DNA of 64,000 nucleotides, from positions 33,007 to 97,006 of the forward strand of contig NW_005434532.1 in assembly GCF_000315625.1 (NCBI RefSeq), given 5' to 3'. Of this stretch, positions 1 through 12,081 are shown piece after piece. This DNA is from Guillardia theta CCMP2712 (lineage: Eukaryota > Cryptophyceae > Pyrenomonadales > Geminigeraceae). Position 1 is the first letter of the stretch. Every line of letters starts with the position of its first letter. The position numbers and the translations under genes were made by a program. Below the pieces are notes generated by a model. It made no database searches. It was not told the DNA's origin and worked only from the letters and a program-made list of their open reading frames with translations.

Positions 1-361
1 CTTATAAGGGTCCCAGGAAGGGGAGAGGAGGGGAGAGGGGAGAGGGGAGGGGAGGGAAGAGGAGAGGATAGGAGATAGGGTGAGGAGGGGAGGGGAGGAT
101 AGAAGTCAGAAGAGTGACAAAAGAAAGGAAGAAAGAAGATCGAGGAAGAAATGAGAAGTGAAGGATGATGCGAATGAAGATGAACGTGCGGAAGGATGCT
201 CAACGTCAACGTTTTGGAGGAGGAGGAGAGGAGAGACGAGAGGAGGGAGCAGGAAAGGGCAGGGAGGAGAGGTAAGGTGAGTGAAGAGGATGAGAAATGA
301 ACAGAAGCGCTGATGTGACATGACACGACATGCCATGATGTGAAGTGTGAATGCAACAAAC

Positions 362-2394
362 CTGCAGGACGCCAGGGGCCATCTGGATTGATTTCTGCGA
401 GATGAGTCGGCCAGCACCTCCGATGCCTGACAAGTGAAGTTGAGAAGAGAACGAGGGAGCGAGAGAAGGGTGATGGGGCAGGAGGATCAAGGTTCGAGCT
501 GCAGGAGGAGAAGAAAGCAAGAGGAGAGGAAGGAAGAGGACGAGGAGAAGAAGGAGAGGAAGGAGGGTGAGGATGAGATGAGGAGGCAGAGGTTGAGGAG
601 GAAGATGAAGATGAAGATGAAGATGAAGATGATTATGATGCGGAGGAGGAGGAGGAGGAAGATGAAGATGATTATGATGAGGAGGGGCGAGACCTGCGCT
701 GTCTTGTCGCTCGATAAAAAGGGACATGACTCTCTCCGCATTTGCCATGGCGCTTCGAACACTAGCAATGAAGGTCACAGGAGAAGGAGGAGAAAGATGA
801 GGAGGAGGAGGAGGAGAAGGAGGAGGAGGAGGAGGAGGAGAACGAAGAAAGGGAGGGGAGAGGGAGATAGAGGAGAGGATTTGGGGGGGGGGGGGGAAGA
901 GAGAGTTAGGAGTCAAGACGGACCTCAGGAGATACTCTCGATCAGGATGGACGTGAACGTCTCTCTGCTGCAACAGGATGCCTTGTCCCCTGCGGAAGGA
1001 TCAGAAGGGAGGAGGGAGACGGAGGTTGGAGGAGATAGGAGGGTGGGGAGGAGAGAGGGGAGGGGAGAGAGAGGGAGGAGGGAGGAGGGAGGGAGGGAGG
1101 GAGGGGAAGATACTTGGGCGGGGCGCGGGCAGCACAGCATGGAGTATGATCAGCAGCTTCACGAAGAGCAAGCTCGGTGCTGTCATTGGCTGTCCAACCT
1201 GCGGGAAAAGTAAGATGGGGGAAAGAGACAGAGGAGGAGAAAGAGAGAAGGCAGAGGAAGAGGAGGAGAGAGACGGGAGAAAGGGGTGAGAGAAGGAGGA
1301 GAAGGGAGGGGATTGAGGACCTTGTCGTCCTTCAGTGAATTGTGAGTTCCTGAGAATGTTGGTGTCGAATCGCAACACGATGAAAGGATCGAGAGCCTAA
1401 GCAGCATCAGGAGATGCAGGTGAAGGAGGAGGAAGACACAGGAGGAGCAGATGAAGGAGGAGGGGGAGAAAGGGGAGGAAGATAAAGGATAAAGGAGGAG
1501 CAGATGAAGGGGCAGGAAAAAGGAGGAGGAGGAGAAAGGAGGAGGCGAAAGGAGGAGGAAGATAAAGGAGGAGCAGCAGTAGGAGGACGAGGAGCAGCAG
1601 TAAGAGGAGGAGGAGTGAGTGGTTGTGGTTGTGGTAGTGGAGGCTCCGGAGACCTTTGGACGAGGTTGCAAGGTGAGAGTGGATGAGAAGTTCCCGCTGG
1701 AATTCATCGCCTGCATCGCCATCTGAGCGACTTGGACAAATCCCCTGCATCCCTCGCCCTCCTCCTCCTCCCTCCTCCCTCCCTGCCTTCTCTCCTTCCC
1801 ATCATCCTCTGATTCCTCACAATCTGCTGATTCCTTGTACTCCTCTTCTTCTTCCTCTTCCTTCTACCCCGATTCTCTCCTCTCCTCTCCACTTTTGTAG
1901 CTCCTCCTCCTCCTCCTCCTCCTCCTCCTCCTCCTCCTCCTCCTCCTCCTCCTCCTCCTCCTCACCTGCTCCTGAAGGGCATCGAAGTTGATCTCTTCCT
2001 CTTGCGAGGTCCCTTCTGAGAACCTGAAGCGCTGCAGCGACCAGTCAGAGGAAACTTGATGGCTAGTCAAAATTTCTCCGCGCGCCAAGAAAAACGTCAA
2101 AGATTCATCAAGCAAGACTCCAGGGACGTATTCTCTCTAAGAATCACGGGGCATTTGGGGGGAATCCCTGAAGACTCTCAGGGAAATTTCAAAAGTTCTG
2201 ACACATCTTGACACACATCGACAGAGATTGCTCGGCACATCACCTGATAGAGAACTCGCTCGAGGTCCCAGAGAGCCTTGTAACGCTGAGATGAACGTGA
2301 GGAGAGCAGGAGGATGAGGAGGAGGAGGAAAGAGGAATGGAAGAGGCGGGAACAGAAGGGCATCAGTTGTTGTTGTTGGTGGTGGTGGTGGTAG

Positions 2395-2435
<41 letters not shown>

Positions 2436-2756
2436 ATGATGTTGTTGTTGTTGTTGTGGTAGTGGTGGTGGTGGTGGTGGTGGTGATGGTGGTGAAACCA
2501 GTGGTGTTGCTGGTGATGATGATCGCTCCAGTTGTCAAGTGGAAGGTCGATCATACCTGAATGAGCTGCGAGGAGGTCTGCTGGATTTCACTGTTCACCC
2601 TGTAGCTCCTCTGTCAGCCCCAGAAGCCTCTCGCGCGCTTCCTCGACCTCGCCAAGTCCGCGTCCACTCGCTTCATAAGGTCCTTGACCCGTCCTATCTC
2701 GCTGAAGTTCGCTATCTTGACGGCCTGCTCAGTCATTAGCCCCATCACCCTATCAA

Positions 2757-2807
<51 letters not shown>

Positions 2808-5800
2808 CTTGCTCCCTCACCTGCTCGAAGTGGTACTTGTGCGTCTCCATGGTTTCCTGCAGCTGCTCGCGCTTGTCCTCCTTGTCGCATAGAACCTGAG
2901 GCGGGTAAACCGATGCACACGAGGAGGAGGAGGAGGAGGAGGTGGTGGTGGTGGTGGTGGTGAATGTGCTTGTGGTTGATGTTGTAGTTGTGACGGAGGA
3001 GGACGAGATCAAGGAGGGAGAAGCAAAAAAACGAAAAAGAAAGTCAACCTGATACAGGTAGCGGTACATTCTCGAGTTCGCCTGAAAACAATCCACCCAA
3101 GTCAGACATGTATATCAGGAGCAAGCAGAGAGAAGTTTCGTCGAGATGCAGGAAGAGAAGAGGGATGTAGAAGAGCGAGCAGGACAGAGGAGTGGATAGG
3201 AAAGAGAGAGGAGAGAGGAGTGGAGGAGGAAGAGGGAGGGGAGGGGAGGGGAGGGGAGAGGAGAAAAAGGGGATGATGACTGGAGGGAGGAGAGGAGAGC
3301 AAGGACGGACCTCATGATGCTGGATGAACATTTCCCGACATCTTGGGAGAACAATCAAGTCAGCTACATGACGCTTGTAGAAACATCGAGGGATTTACTT
3401 GCTGTCAAGCTCAGTCTCTCGCTCGTGCTTGCGGGTCCTGCGCCAAAGCCAGATCAGCTCCCTCCGATACTTGTTCATCGCCTTCCTCCTCCACTCCTTC
3501 TCCTCCTCCTCCTCCTCCTCCTCCTCATCACCATCATCCTCCTCTCTTGTTCTTCCCTCAAGAATTGATATCTTTCTCTTCATGCTCATCGACTTCGGCC
3601 CCTCCCCCCCTCAAACCCCCTTCCCATCCTCGTCCTCATCATCGTATGTGCTGCAGATCTTACATCACTGAGTCCAAGATGTTGCATCCTCTAGCAAGGG
3701 CCAGCTCAACGGCTCGGATCTTTGCCGTCAGGTCCTTGGCGATCAGAGCCTGAGAGGGACTTGAGCGAGCCGGAGAAGAGGAGAAGACTTGCTCGCCTGT
3801 CCTGTCTTGAGCTCTGCTATGGAAGACTGGATTGAAGCCTGGAGGAGAGTAAGAGGAGGAGGAGGAGGAGGATGAGAAGGTGGAGGAGGTGGTGGTGGTG
3901 GAGGAGGAGGAGGAGAAAGGAGGAGGAGAGGGGAAGAGGAGGAGGACGAAGAGAAGGAGGAGGAGGAGGAGTAACCTTGACTCTAGCATTCTCTTGTTGG
4001 ATCTGAATGATTTCGTTCTCGAACGACGAGAGCGCGCTGATAGAAGCATGCTCAGCCTGCACGTGAAGTAGTGAGCAGCGATCAGCGAGGCAGGAGGGGG
4101 GGGGGGAGGAAAGAGGTCAAGGAAGGCAAACGGAGATACAGAAGACAGATTGGATGACAGCTAGGGAAGGGAAGCGACAGAGGTTCAGACGAGACGAAGA
4201 GGAGGAGGAAATATGAACTTAAAGACGAAGAGAAAGGAATAGGCTGGAGCAGGAGGAGCAGGAGCAGGAGCAGGAGGAGCAGGAGCAGGAGCAGGAGCAG
4301 GAGGAGCATGAGGCGGAGGAGGAGGACCTTGATACAATTCATGATTCTGACGAGCTCTTCTCTGTAGTGTTCGATCCTATCTCGACATTCTCCCTGCACC
4401 CTTCAGTCAGTCTGCTGTCATTCTCTCAACACCCTCGAATGACTTTGCGCGTGCGAATTTCCATGAGCTTTTGCTCGGACGAGTTGTGCTTCTGCGCGGA
4501 GAAGCGTCAGGATGAGGAGGAAGGGGGAGGAGGAGAAAGGAGAAGGTAGAGGATGAGAAGAGAGGAGGAGGGAGAGGAGAAGAGAGGAGGAGAGGAGGAG
4601 AAGGTAGAGTAATGAGAAGAGAGGAGGAGGGAGAGGAAGAGAGGGGAGAGGAGGAGAAGGAAGGTTGAAGGAGAAGACAAGTGGAGGGAAGAATCACAAA
4701 CCTGATGGAACATGTTGTCCAGGTTCGACCGAACTTGATCATTTCTGAGGGCACACAAGAACTTTAGCAAGAGGGAGAGAGACGAGGAGAGGTGACCAAG
4801 CGGGAAAGTGCAGAAGAACGGACGGAGGAGGAGAGGACAAGGAAGGAGCAGATGGGGAGGACAAGGGAGGAGGAGAGGAGGAAGGAGGAGGAGGAGGAGG
4901 AGGAGGAGGAGGAGGAGGAGGAGGAGGAGGAGGAGGAATTACGGACCTCTTCTGATCCATCTGGAGGGCATCTCTCTCAGTGAGGGTTCGATTCCTGACG
5001 TCATTCATCTTGCGGATGAACTGCTCCTTGCCGTCCACCATGACCTCCACGCTGTCGATCTCCCGCTCGTTCCTCATCTGAACCTCGACCTGCTCCCAAC
5101 GTCAGCACGCGGAGGCGCCAGGAGCTCCTGCGGGAGCAGTTCGCTATCGGGAGGGAAGCAGAAGGTAAGATCCGGCACGAAGAGCATGGAGGTCGGGAGG
5201 AGGTGGGGGGGAGCGGAGAACAAAAGAGAGGGAGGAGGGAACAGGGATACGGCCTGATGCTTCTGAGAGGAGAGGAAACAGCTCACAGCAGGGAAGCGCG
5301 TGCGATCACGAGAGGGCAGAAAGCTTGTCAGCGCGTCCTACCTCGACCTTCATGGTGTCATCGAGGGACTGAGCAGCAGACATCACGTCCTCCGCATCTC
5401 GCGCCATCCTGTCCTCCCACTTGGCGATCCACGACTCGATGTCACCATGCCCGATGTCGTCCTGCATCATCTCTGCCCTCCTCTCCCCCACAGTCTTGAG
5501 GCACAGCAGGAACGCCTCGTACATCCGGGCCCGATCCGACTTGGCGGTGTCCGTCGTGCCCTCCAGCACCTCCGCGTTCTGAACAGCGGAGACCACGTGC
5601 TTGTGTAAAGCAGAGCCAACCTCGATCTCTGCTGCCTTGTTCTGCGTGCCCATGAGCGATTCCTTGAGGTCCAGGAGGGTCTTAGTCAGCTCAGACACCA
5701 TCTTCATCGTCCACTCCTTCCCTGCCGCAGGGTCACGACCGCGCTGGTCTCATCCCTTTCTCCACCTTCGATCTCCTTCTCGACCTGTCGCAGCTGCGTT

Positions 5801-6853
5801 GTCGCCTGTGTGAGCTTGTCGTACTCGTAGTTCTGCTCGGAGATCCTTCGACGTGCTGATAGTCATCATGTCATCCACCAACACAACCACCTCGTCCTCG
5901 TCCTCGTCCTCCTCGTCCTCCAACACCCTCTGTCCTCCTCGTCCTCCAACACCCTCTGTCCACTCCTCGTCTCTCTCCCCATTCCTCCGCCACCTCTTCT
6001 CCACCCTCTTCTGTCAAAACTCATCTTTCTAACCACCATCACCTCATCCTCCCCCTCCCTCTCATTCCCTCCCAATCCATCCAGCCACCTTCCCCTCCTG
6101 TTCACTTCGTCATCAACAATTACATGTGCGGGAGCGCTTCTGAGCTTCAGGATCAGAGCCACTGATGATTTCATCCACAGCAGACGCCTGGTGCATCGGG
6201 ATTGTGAGGAAGAGAAGGGAAGGAGAGGAGAGGAGAGGAGAGGAGAGGAGAGGAGAGGAGAGGAGAGGAGAGGAGAGGAGAGGAGATCAGAGAGCAGGTC
6301 ATGCCAGAGAGAGGAGACCGTCACCTTCACTCTGATCTCGTCATACTCCGTTGGAAGGTCAGGGATCGGGGCCTAGAAAGCAGCGGTGACGATCGCACCT
6401 CTAAATCTCCTCTCACTTCTACCTCACCTCTAACCTCTACCCCTCAACCAAACGCTCCCTCCTTTCACCTCTACCTCTCCTCCTCCTACCTCCACCTCTC
6501 CTCCAATCAATTCTCCGATCTTCCTCCAACAAGGTCGAGAGCAACACAGCATCTCCCACCCTCTCTCGTACCTGCGAAGCCTCCACTGCCATCCTCGCCA
6601 TGCAGTCCAGCGCCAGCTCATCCGCGCTATCACCGCCGTCAGCTCAACCGGCCACCCCCTCAGGCATCCGCTCAACCTGCGATAGTCGCTCTGCTTCAGC
6701 ACCGCATACAGCTCTGCGTGAGCTGTGGATGCTTCTCGCTGCAAATCATCTCGCTCCTGAACAACCAGGTCAGTCGCGCCGTGACCGACGAGAGCGCTGG
6801 TTCACCTTCAGCAGGACGTCGTACGACAGGCGTTCGGAGTAGTCGGAAGCCAT
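362..6853 (-). CDS. Large multi-exon coiled-coil protein, function unknown
   Basis: Not recognised. Translation starts at the ATG at 6853 (MASDYSERLSYDVLLK), followed by a donor. Successive exons join in phase through 6677-6756, about 6590-6650, 6317-6361, 6125-6190, then a long block at about 5350-5860 (KLTQATTQLRQVEKEIE, KMVSELTKTLLDLKESL, ending DDTMKVE). More exons follow at 4940-5095, 4700-4757, 4330-4480, 3970-4040, 3660-3840 and 2620-2910. Nearly all are rich in E, K, Q and L with heptad-like spacing, so a long coiled coil is likely. The exon near 2758-2805 holds a CAG-encoded polyglutamine run. Short plausible exons continue down to 362; the 3' end may lie outside the window. Introns are filled with purine/pyrimidine microsatellite. 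The lower part (362-2600) is less certain and could be a second gene. A cytoskeletal or ciliary role is possible but unsupported. Confidence 0.55.
785..850. repeat. GAG/AGG microsatellite in intron
   Basis: Almost pure purine AGG/GAG triplets. Similar tracts lie at 3850-3975, 4880-4940, 4540-4660 and 6215-6290. All are in introns of the coiled-coil gene and give long spurious arginine- or glutamate-rich frames. Confidence 0.75.
2758..2805 (-). repeat. CAG repeat encoding polyglutamine
   Basis: About 15-16 CTG triplets on the plus strand read as CAG on the coding strand. They sit inside an exon of the coiled-coil gene, between a Glu/Gln-rich helix and LDRVMGLMTEQAVKIANF, so they give an in-frame glutamine run. 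Confidence 0.8.
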
Positions 6854-7777
6854 GCGCCTGAGCTCTGAGGTCCTCAAGCTGGGCAAACATGATGAGTTGG
6901 GATGCAGACTTGTCATGTAATATGTCGCAAACAGAATTTGAGACAACAAGAACGATGTGTCGGATCGTGTGTTGTCTCACCCTGGTGGATTATTTTCGCC
7001 ATCAATCCATATCTGACCTCACCCAAGATTCGCCATCCACTAAATCTCTACCTCATCCTTCTTGGTCCTTCCATACCTCCCGCCATTCCATCTCCTCCTG
7101 CTTCCAACTACAGGCCTGCCTCTCAGCACCTTCCCTGCATTGTCTTGCTCATCGCAACCCATGTCCTGGAAAGCATACAGTTTTTTTTCCCTCATCAGCA
7201 TTTCTTCGCCCTTCAGCATCTACTGCTTCTTCCTGCATTCATGCTCTTTGCTACCTGCCCCTCAACTAAAACTTTGAACCCAACCATCCCGCCATGCTGC
7301 GCACGAAATGAACCCATCGGAAAAAAGATCTCGCCAACTCTCACCCCCCACCCCCTAATATCTAACGAAACATAGCTCATGACACCCCCATTTTTGGGGA
7401 GTATCCTCAAGAAAAAAGAAGTATTCTAAAACTTATTTTGTTAAAGTTTTGGTACAGATTCATTACTGTAAGACTAGACTGAAATATCTTATATTAGTAG
7501 TTGTAACCACCTCGTCGGCTGTCAAATCACTTAGTTTCAGGACATTGCACCCCTACAGATTCATCACCCACCATATCATTTTAGGTTAAATTTATCTGAG
7601 TTGTACCGGTTCAATAAACACCCCACCCACTGCAATTCCCTGGCTCATCACCCCCACCCCCAGTCAGGACGGTTACGCCTTGAGCGCCTGGTCAAACTTC
7701 AAACTTCAAACTTCAAACTTCAAACTTCAAGCGTTGAGTATCCAAATCTCACTCTCAAACTTTAAAACTCCGCAGGC
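6854..7777. other. Spacer: C-rich tracts and a 7-bp tandem repeat
   Basis: No convincing gene. It holds C-rich runs (7345-7395, 7610-7665) of the CCCCACCCC / ACCCCTA kind found in other spacers. At about 7698-7731 a heptamer, AAACTTC, repeats about five times. This is the upstream region of the small plus-strand gene and of the divergent coiled-coil gene. Confidence 0.6.
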
Positions 7778-8179
7778 CGCGTGAAGAGCCAATGGCGTTT
7801 TGAGCAGCAGCGCGAGCAGGAGGAAAGGCGGAGAGACGTTCTAGAGACTTCGAGCATGCTGTTCAAGGGATTGAGACCCTCCACATCAGCAAGAGAGACC
7901 ATCCTCTCCATCGTTTCAGGGGTGGGCGGGAAGGGAAAGGAATGGGGCCAGTATGATTCCGATGCTCCTTCAGCCTATACATACACGAATGATGCCGGCG
8001 GGTACAGCGATGGCTCATCAGAGTGCAACTATGACAGCAAGGGTTTATTCCAGTGCAAGCTCACTCAGCCAATGCCATCAGGTAACCGATGACTCTTGCG
8101 CTTTTCCTGGTTTGCTGATTGTACGCTTTGCAGCCTTTCCTGGTTGGATGGGGCCGCCAGAGTCTTGGAGTGCACATTA
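7778..8179 (+). CDS. Hypothetical protein, C-terminal exons
   Basis: Not recognised. An open frame follows the acceptor-like AAAACTCCGCAG just before 7778. It reads VKSQWRFEQQREQEERRRDVLE, then a Gly/Ser/Tyr-rich stretch (DSDAPSAYTYTNDAGGYSDG). At 8072 the frame meets CATCAG|GTAACC. A matching acceptor, TTTGCAG|CC, lies near 8133 and gives a short last exon ending PESWSAH and TAA at about 8177-8179. There is no ATG at the left end, so the start is either in an unseen upstream exon or this is a non-ATG open frame. Without splicing the first exon simply stops at 8090. The function is unknown and the coding status is moderate to low. Confidence 0.35.
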
Positions 8180-8225
8180 AATCTGATTTGACCAGAGTCT
8201 TGGAGTGCATATTGAATCTGATTTG
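8150..8225. repeat. Two direct copies of about 36 bp
   Basis: CCAGAGTCTTGGAGTGCA followed by a TTAAATCTGATTTG-like stretch occurs twice in a row with a few substitutions. Confidence 0.7.
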
Positions 8226-8590
8226 AAATCAGGCTGATGTGAACGAGGGAGGGTGATTGGTTTGAATATCATGATGCTGTTGTATTGAGCTACATGCATG
8301 TTGGTTGAACTATCACTCAAAAGAGTTTCGTGCTGTGCAGCAGTTCCAGCAAGTGTAGGTATTTCTGGTGACCACAACTGAAACCAATTGATAATGCACT
8401 TGACATCATGTTGCCAGTAAACAGGAAGTTTGGTTGTCATATCTTTATAAAGGATATGAGTTTGTCTAAAGATTAATAAATCAGCTGTATCTGTGACAAA
8501 GATCGATCCGCAGAAGCAGGGAAGCAGCTGTTCATCAGTGAAAATCGAATACAGCGAAGACAGCTATTATCCTACAAGCAAACTACTCGC

Positions 8591-9102
8591 TTAAGAGAGA
8601 GGAGCATCGGCACCCTCAGCGAACATCTGCAAGGTCTTGTGCTCATTCTTAGCCTCGTCAACAGCAACCTTCACTTCATCAACAGCCTGTAAACCAGATT
8701 AAGGGACACATTCACATCGCTTGTCAGATACAGACCTCAGAGATTGGCTCAGAATCAGCGATCTCCTTGAAAAGTTCCTGATAGTATTCATCACCCAAAA
8801 GTTCCTCCATGTATTCGTCCTGGCCAGCGAAGGTCTCGAAAGTGGTAACCATGGAGTTGTCAGCGTCCTGCTCCTCTCCGGATCCGAGGCCGTAGAGGGC
8901 GACGCGGTTGCCCTTGAGATCAGCAGAAGCGATCAAGGCACAGCAGACGGTGAGTGCCAAGGCAGAGATTGCGAGGGTGAACGCAATCTATCATCATATC
9001 AGATCTATACGGTCTCAGCACGTATCTTGGTCCCACCTGGCGGGAAACAGAGTTGTGCTCCCTCTCGTTGGCATTGGAAGCCGAGGTTCCGTAGACCTGC
9101 AT
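8591..9102 (-). CDS. Small single-pass membrane or secreted protein, paralogue 1
   Basis: Not recognised as a known family. There are three exons: 9037-9102 (MQVYGTSASN... to SVSRQ), 8736-8987 and 8591-8686. All borders have GT-AG signals, the frame closes, and the product is 137 aa. Exon 2 opens with a hydrophobic span (IAFTLAISALALTVCCALIA), then ADLKGNRVALYGLGSGEEQD and an acidic C-terminal part ending HKTLQMFAEGADAPLS. The same architecture and ending occur in the divergent gene at 11082-11844, which confirms the gene is real. A signal anchor or cleaved signal peptide is likely; the acidic tail would then be lumenal or extracellular. The start is the only ATG in frame before SVSRQ, but the CAG|GTCTAC context could also be an acceptor. 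Confidence 0.7.
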
Positions 9103-11081
9103 TGAATCATATCACTGAACAAGAAACAATACAACCATCCGAACACCAGGATGACTACAAGTGAACACAATGCGCAAGCCACCATGACATCGATTTTGCA
9201 GGTGGTATCCGTTGAGGACGTCATGGAAACTATGGATGAAATACAAGACCAAAAAGATCAAGAACATCCAACCAATGTCTCGACATTTCAACAAAAACAC
9301 TGCTTCACAAGTTTGCATATTCCAGGTCAAATGAAAATCGAGCGGAATTCTATATCTAGCAAAGTTTTGATCCCTTGTACCATACGCAACAACAAAAATA
9401 TGATCACGCATGAATTGCTATACTGTGAACAAAATTCTCTTCTTGATATCCGCATCCGGCAAGCCCTCTCTCTCTCTAAAAACTCTGACTTTGACACGAA
9501 CATACTAGAAAACGACAGAACAACATCTCCCCCAGTCAATCACATTGCAAGATAACACTTTGAGAGTCCAAATTTCCCTTCCTCACATCAAGATTATCTC
9601 ATCAATCAGCATTGTATGCTCTTGCATTGTCTCTTTCTGTGCCATGGGCGACGGGATGTATCACCTTGACCATGGCGGTGTCTCTTCGCTGATGTCCTTT
9701 GGCGCGGCTCCTCAATTTACTTCTATCCTAGGGGGTAGGGGTACTCGAACAGGGGTGTTGAAAATTCAAGATGGGTAGGGGTATGTTGATAAGTAAGGGT
9801 GGGGGCTAATATAGAATATTTTATAATTGAAGTACCAAGAGAGAACAGAGATCTTCCTGATAGGTGCCTATTTCAAGAGTCTACTCCATCAAAGGGGGGT
9901 AGTGTGATTGTATGTTCCAAGAGGGGTTGGATGGAGGGGTGAGGTAGTTTCAATAGTTTCCGGGGTCCTGTTGTCTCAGGTCATGCATAGGTAGGGTACT
10001 CTGCCGGGGGTACATGTATATGCGCTCGAGGTAGTATTCCATGGGTTAGAGATGGGGTGGTCGGAAATCTGGGGGTAGGGGTCCTTATGACAAGGGTGGG
10101 GTAAAGCCTGGTCAATGCGGGTATGCGGGCCAAACTGGTGCTGAATGAGGATCGGATGAATCCGGTCACGGTCCAGTCCTGAGGCAACGCACTGAAGTGC
10201 CACTGGACCCGTACCCTTTGTGGTTATGGTAAGAAGGTGGGTACTTACAGTAATGGGAGCCGCATGTGAAGGGGGGTACACACAGGTTCTGCGAGTAAGA
10301 TGGGGGGTAGGGTAGCACGCACCTACTACGAGCGGCTCTTCACGTCATGCAGAGAGTAAGTGAAGCAACGCGCCATTCGATGATGATCCTGGCTGATGTG
10401 ATGCTGACGGCAAGAGTGCCGCCACCGACACTGAGTGTGTCATAACAATGTACAATCATCATGTCGCTAGTTTGCCGAGTTTCATGCCACAAATTCCGAA
10501 GTCCCGTGTCGGGAGTCAGACTCCGTACGGTGCTGGGTGTCACCCGTGTCCCGTGAATCCGGCGCGGCTCAGCTTCTAAGATGGGCAAGCCACTCGCTGA
10601 GGCACGGTGACTGTGCTCGGCTGGCAGCCGTGAAGCTCTCAGGGTAGTCCGGCGAGAGGAGTGAGTAGATGAAAGAGTGAGTAGTTGAACGTTGCCAGTC
10701 TTAGCAAGGCATGTTGAACAGTTGAACGTTGCCAGTCTTAGCAAGGCATGTTGAACAGTTGAACGTTGCCAGTCTTAGCAAGGCATGTTGAACAGTTGAA
10801 CGTTGCCAGTCTTATTAAGGCATGAGGCTCCGACCGATCTGACAGGCACTCTCGGATTATCGCTGTGTTAAGTTAGTTGGCAAACAGCACTGGCTTGCAG
10901 GAAGGGTAGATAAACGGTAGGAGATTCTAGCAGCCATTTTAGGCCGAGGTATTTGATGAGGATGAAGTCATGAAAAGCGATTATTGGTCGGTATCCTTGA
11001 TGTTGAGCGCTGAGCCCGTGTATTGATGACTGTGCGATCATCCTAAACACAAAGCTTTGTGTTGAAACCGTCACAAGCGAC
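9103..11081. other. Divergent spacer between the two paralogues
   Basis: About 2 kb between head-to-head paralogues. From about 9730 to 10320 the plus strand is G-rich with repeated GGGGTAGGGGT-type words. From about 10685 to 10825 there is a 37-bp tandem repeat. Small frames here look non-coding. It probably holds both promoters, but no core element could be recognised. Confidence 0.55.
10685..10825. repeat. 37-bp tandem repeat, nearly four copies
   Basis: The unit starts GTTGAACGTTGCCAGTCTTA and continues GCAAGGCATGTTGAACA. Three full copies are nearly identical; the fourth is altered (TTATTAAGG) and truncated. Confidence 0.9.
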
Positions 11082-11844
11082 ATGGACAGCGTGATGACGT
11101 GGGGATGGCAGGAATACGGAACTTCCGAACTTACCCGGACCCAGAGGAACGCTTCTGTTTCCAGACAGGTAAAGTGTTGTGTTGCAAGCAACACCTTCCT
11201 TCCTCACAAAATGCCTGCCTTCACTACAGATCCTGTACTCCTCCGTCATCGTTGCCGCTGCTCTTGCAGTCTGCACCGTCCTCATCGCCACCGCTGATCT
11301 GAGAGGTTCATGGCGGACCTTCCCTGTTACTGGCTGTTGAACTTGCTGCAGGATCCAGGACTGCTCTCTACCAGCCTTACAGGCCCATGATGATCAAGAG
11401 AGGTCAGATCCTCTACGGCCTCGGGTCCGGCCCCGAGCAGGACGGAGAGAACGCTGCTGCTGTTGCCTTCGGGGTAAGCAGGACGAAATGGCTCCCTTCA
11501 AGACTCCTCCTAAACTCTCCGGCAGACCTTCGACGGTCTCCAGGACTCTGAAGGCAACGACATCATCCCGGCCGCGTTGGGAGGTGACAACCTTCCTTCC
11601 CCTCCTCCTCCCTCACTCTCCTCTTGTGCTAACATCCTCACAGAGGACTATTACGTCCCCCAGTTTGAGGAGATCGCCGAGTCTGCCGCGGTCGAGGAGA
11701 ACATCGCCGAGGTCTGTCAGGCTGCAAGGACGGCACCGTCGGGCTTACTTTGCCCCGCAGGTGACTGGTGCCATCAGCGAGGCCCAGCAGGAGCACAAGC
11801 TCCTCAAGACCTTTGCCGAGGGCGCTGACGCTCCTCTTGCCTGA
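11082..11844 (+). CDS. Small single-pass membrane or secreted protein, paralogue 2
   Basis: Not recognised beyond its paralogy with 8591-9102. There are six exons: 11082-11168, 11230-11305, 11352-11473, 11526-11583, 11644-11711 and 11761-11844. Every border is GT-AG and the summed length gives 164 aa. Shared blocks are YGTS...NASVSRQ, a hydrophobic span (VIVAAALAVCTVLIATADL), RTALY, ILYGLGSGPEQDGEN, a DYY-containing acidic region and QEHKLLKTFAEGADAPLA. An 18-residue insertion relative to paralogue 1 lies between RTALY and YGLGSG. Two intron positions (after SVSRQ and after the helix ending in Glu) match paralogue 1; three are unique here. The start is uncertain: ATGs at 11082 and 11094 are in frame, and ATGGCAG|GAATACGG could instead be an acceptor. 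Confidence 0.7.
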
Positions 11845-12081
11845 GCGAGCTGACGGTCATGCTGGCGACCCTCCTTGTGGAGAGTTAAGGGTCAGTAAAT
11901 CGAGCTACAACTATCGCGGGGCTCCTCTATGCAGACTGGAGGAGAAGAGAGTCAGACTTTCATGAGCTTTCATTCATGTCCCTCACGTCACGGGCTGCGA
12001 AAATTTGACGGTTGGTCGCTGATAGAGCTCCTTGAAGTTCCTCCTCCCGCCCTGCTATGCCATCGTCAGACATGCTAACAA
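11845..12081. other. Convergent 3' spacer
   Basis: Short region between two converging genes. I see no further feature; it probably holds both 3' UTRs. Confidence 0.5.

Noticed and set aside
434-1213. Long plus-strand frame rich in Arg, Lys and Glu (259 codons)
   Set aside because: It is AGG/GAG/AAG purine repeat lying over introns of the minus-strand coiled-coil gene; the opposite strand has balanced exons with splice sites.
4980-5000. tRNA B-box-like word GGTTCGATTCC
   Set aside because: It lies in a coding exon of the coiled-coil gene (reverse complement encodes VRNRTLTE), with no A box or cloverleaf nearby.
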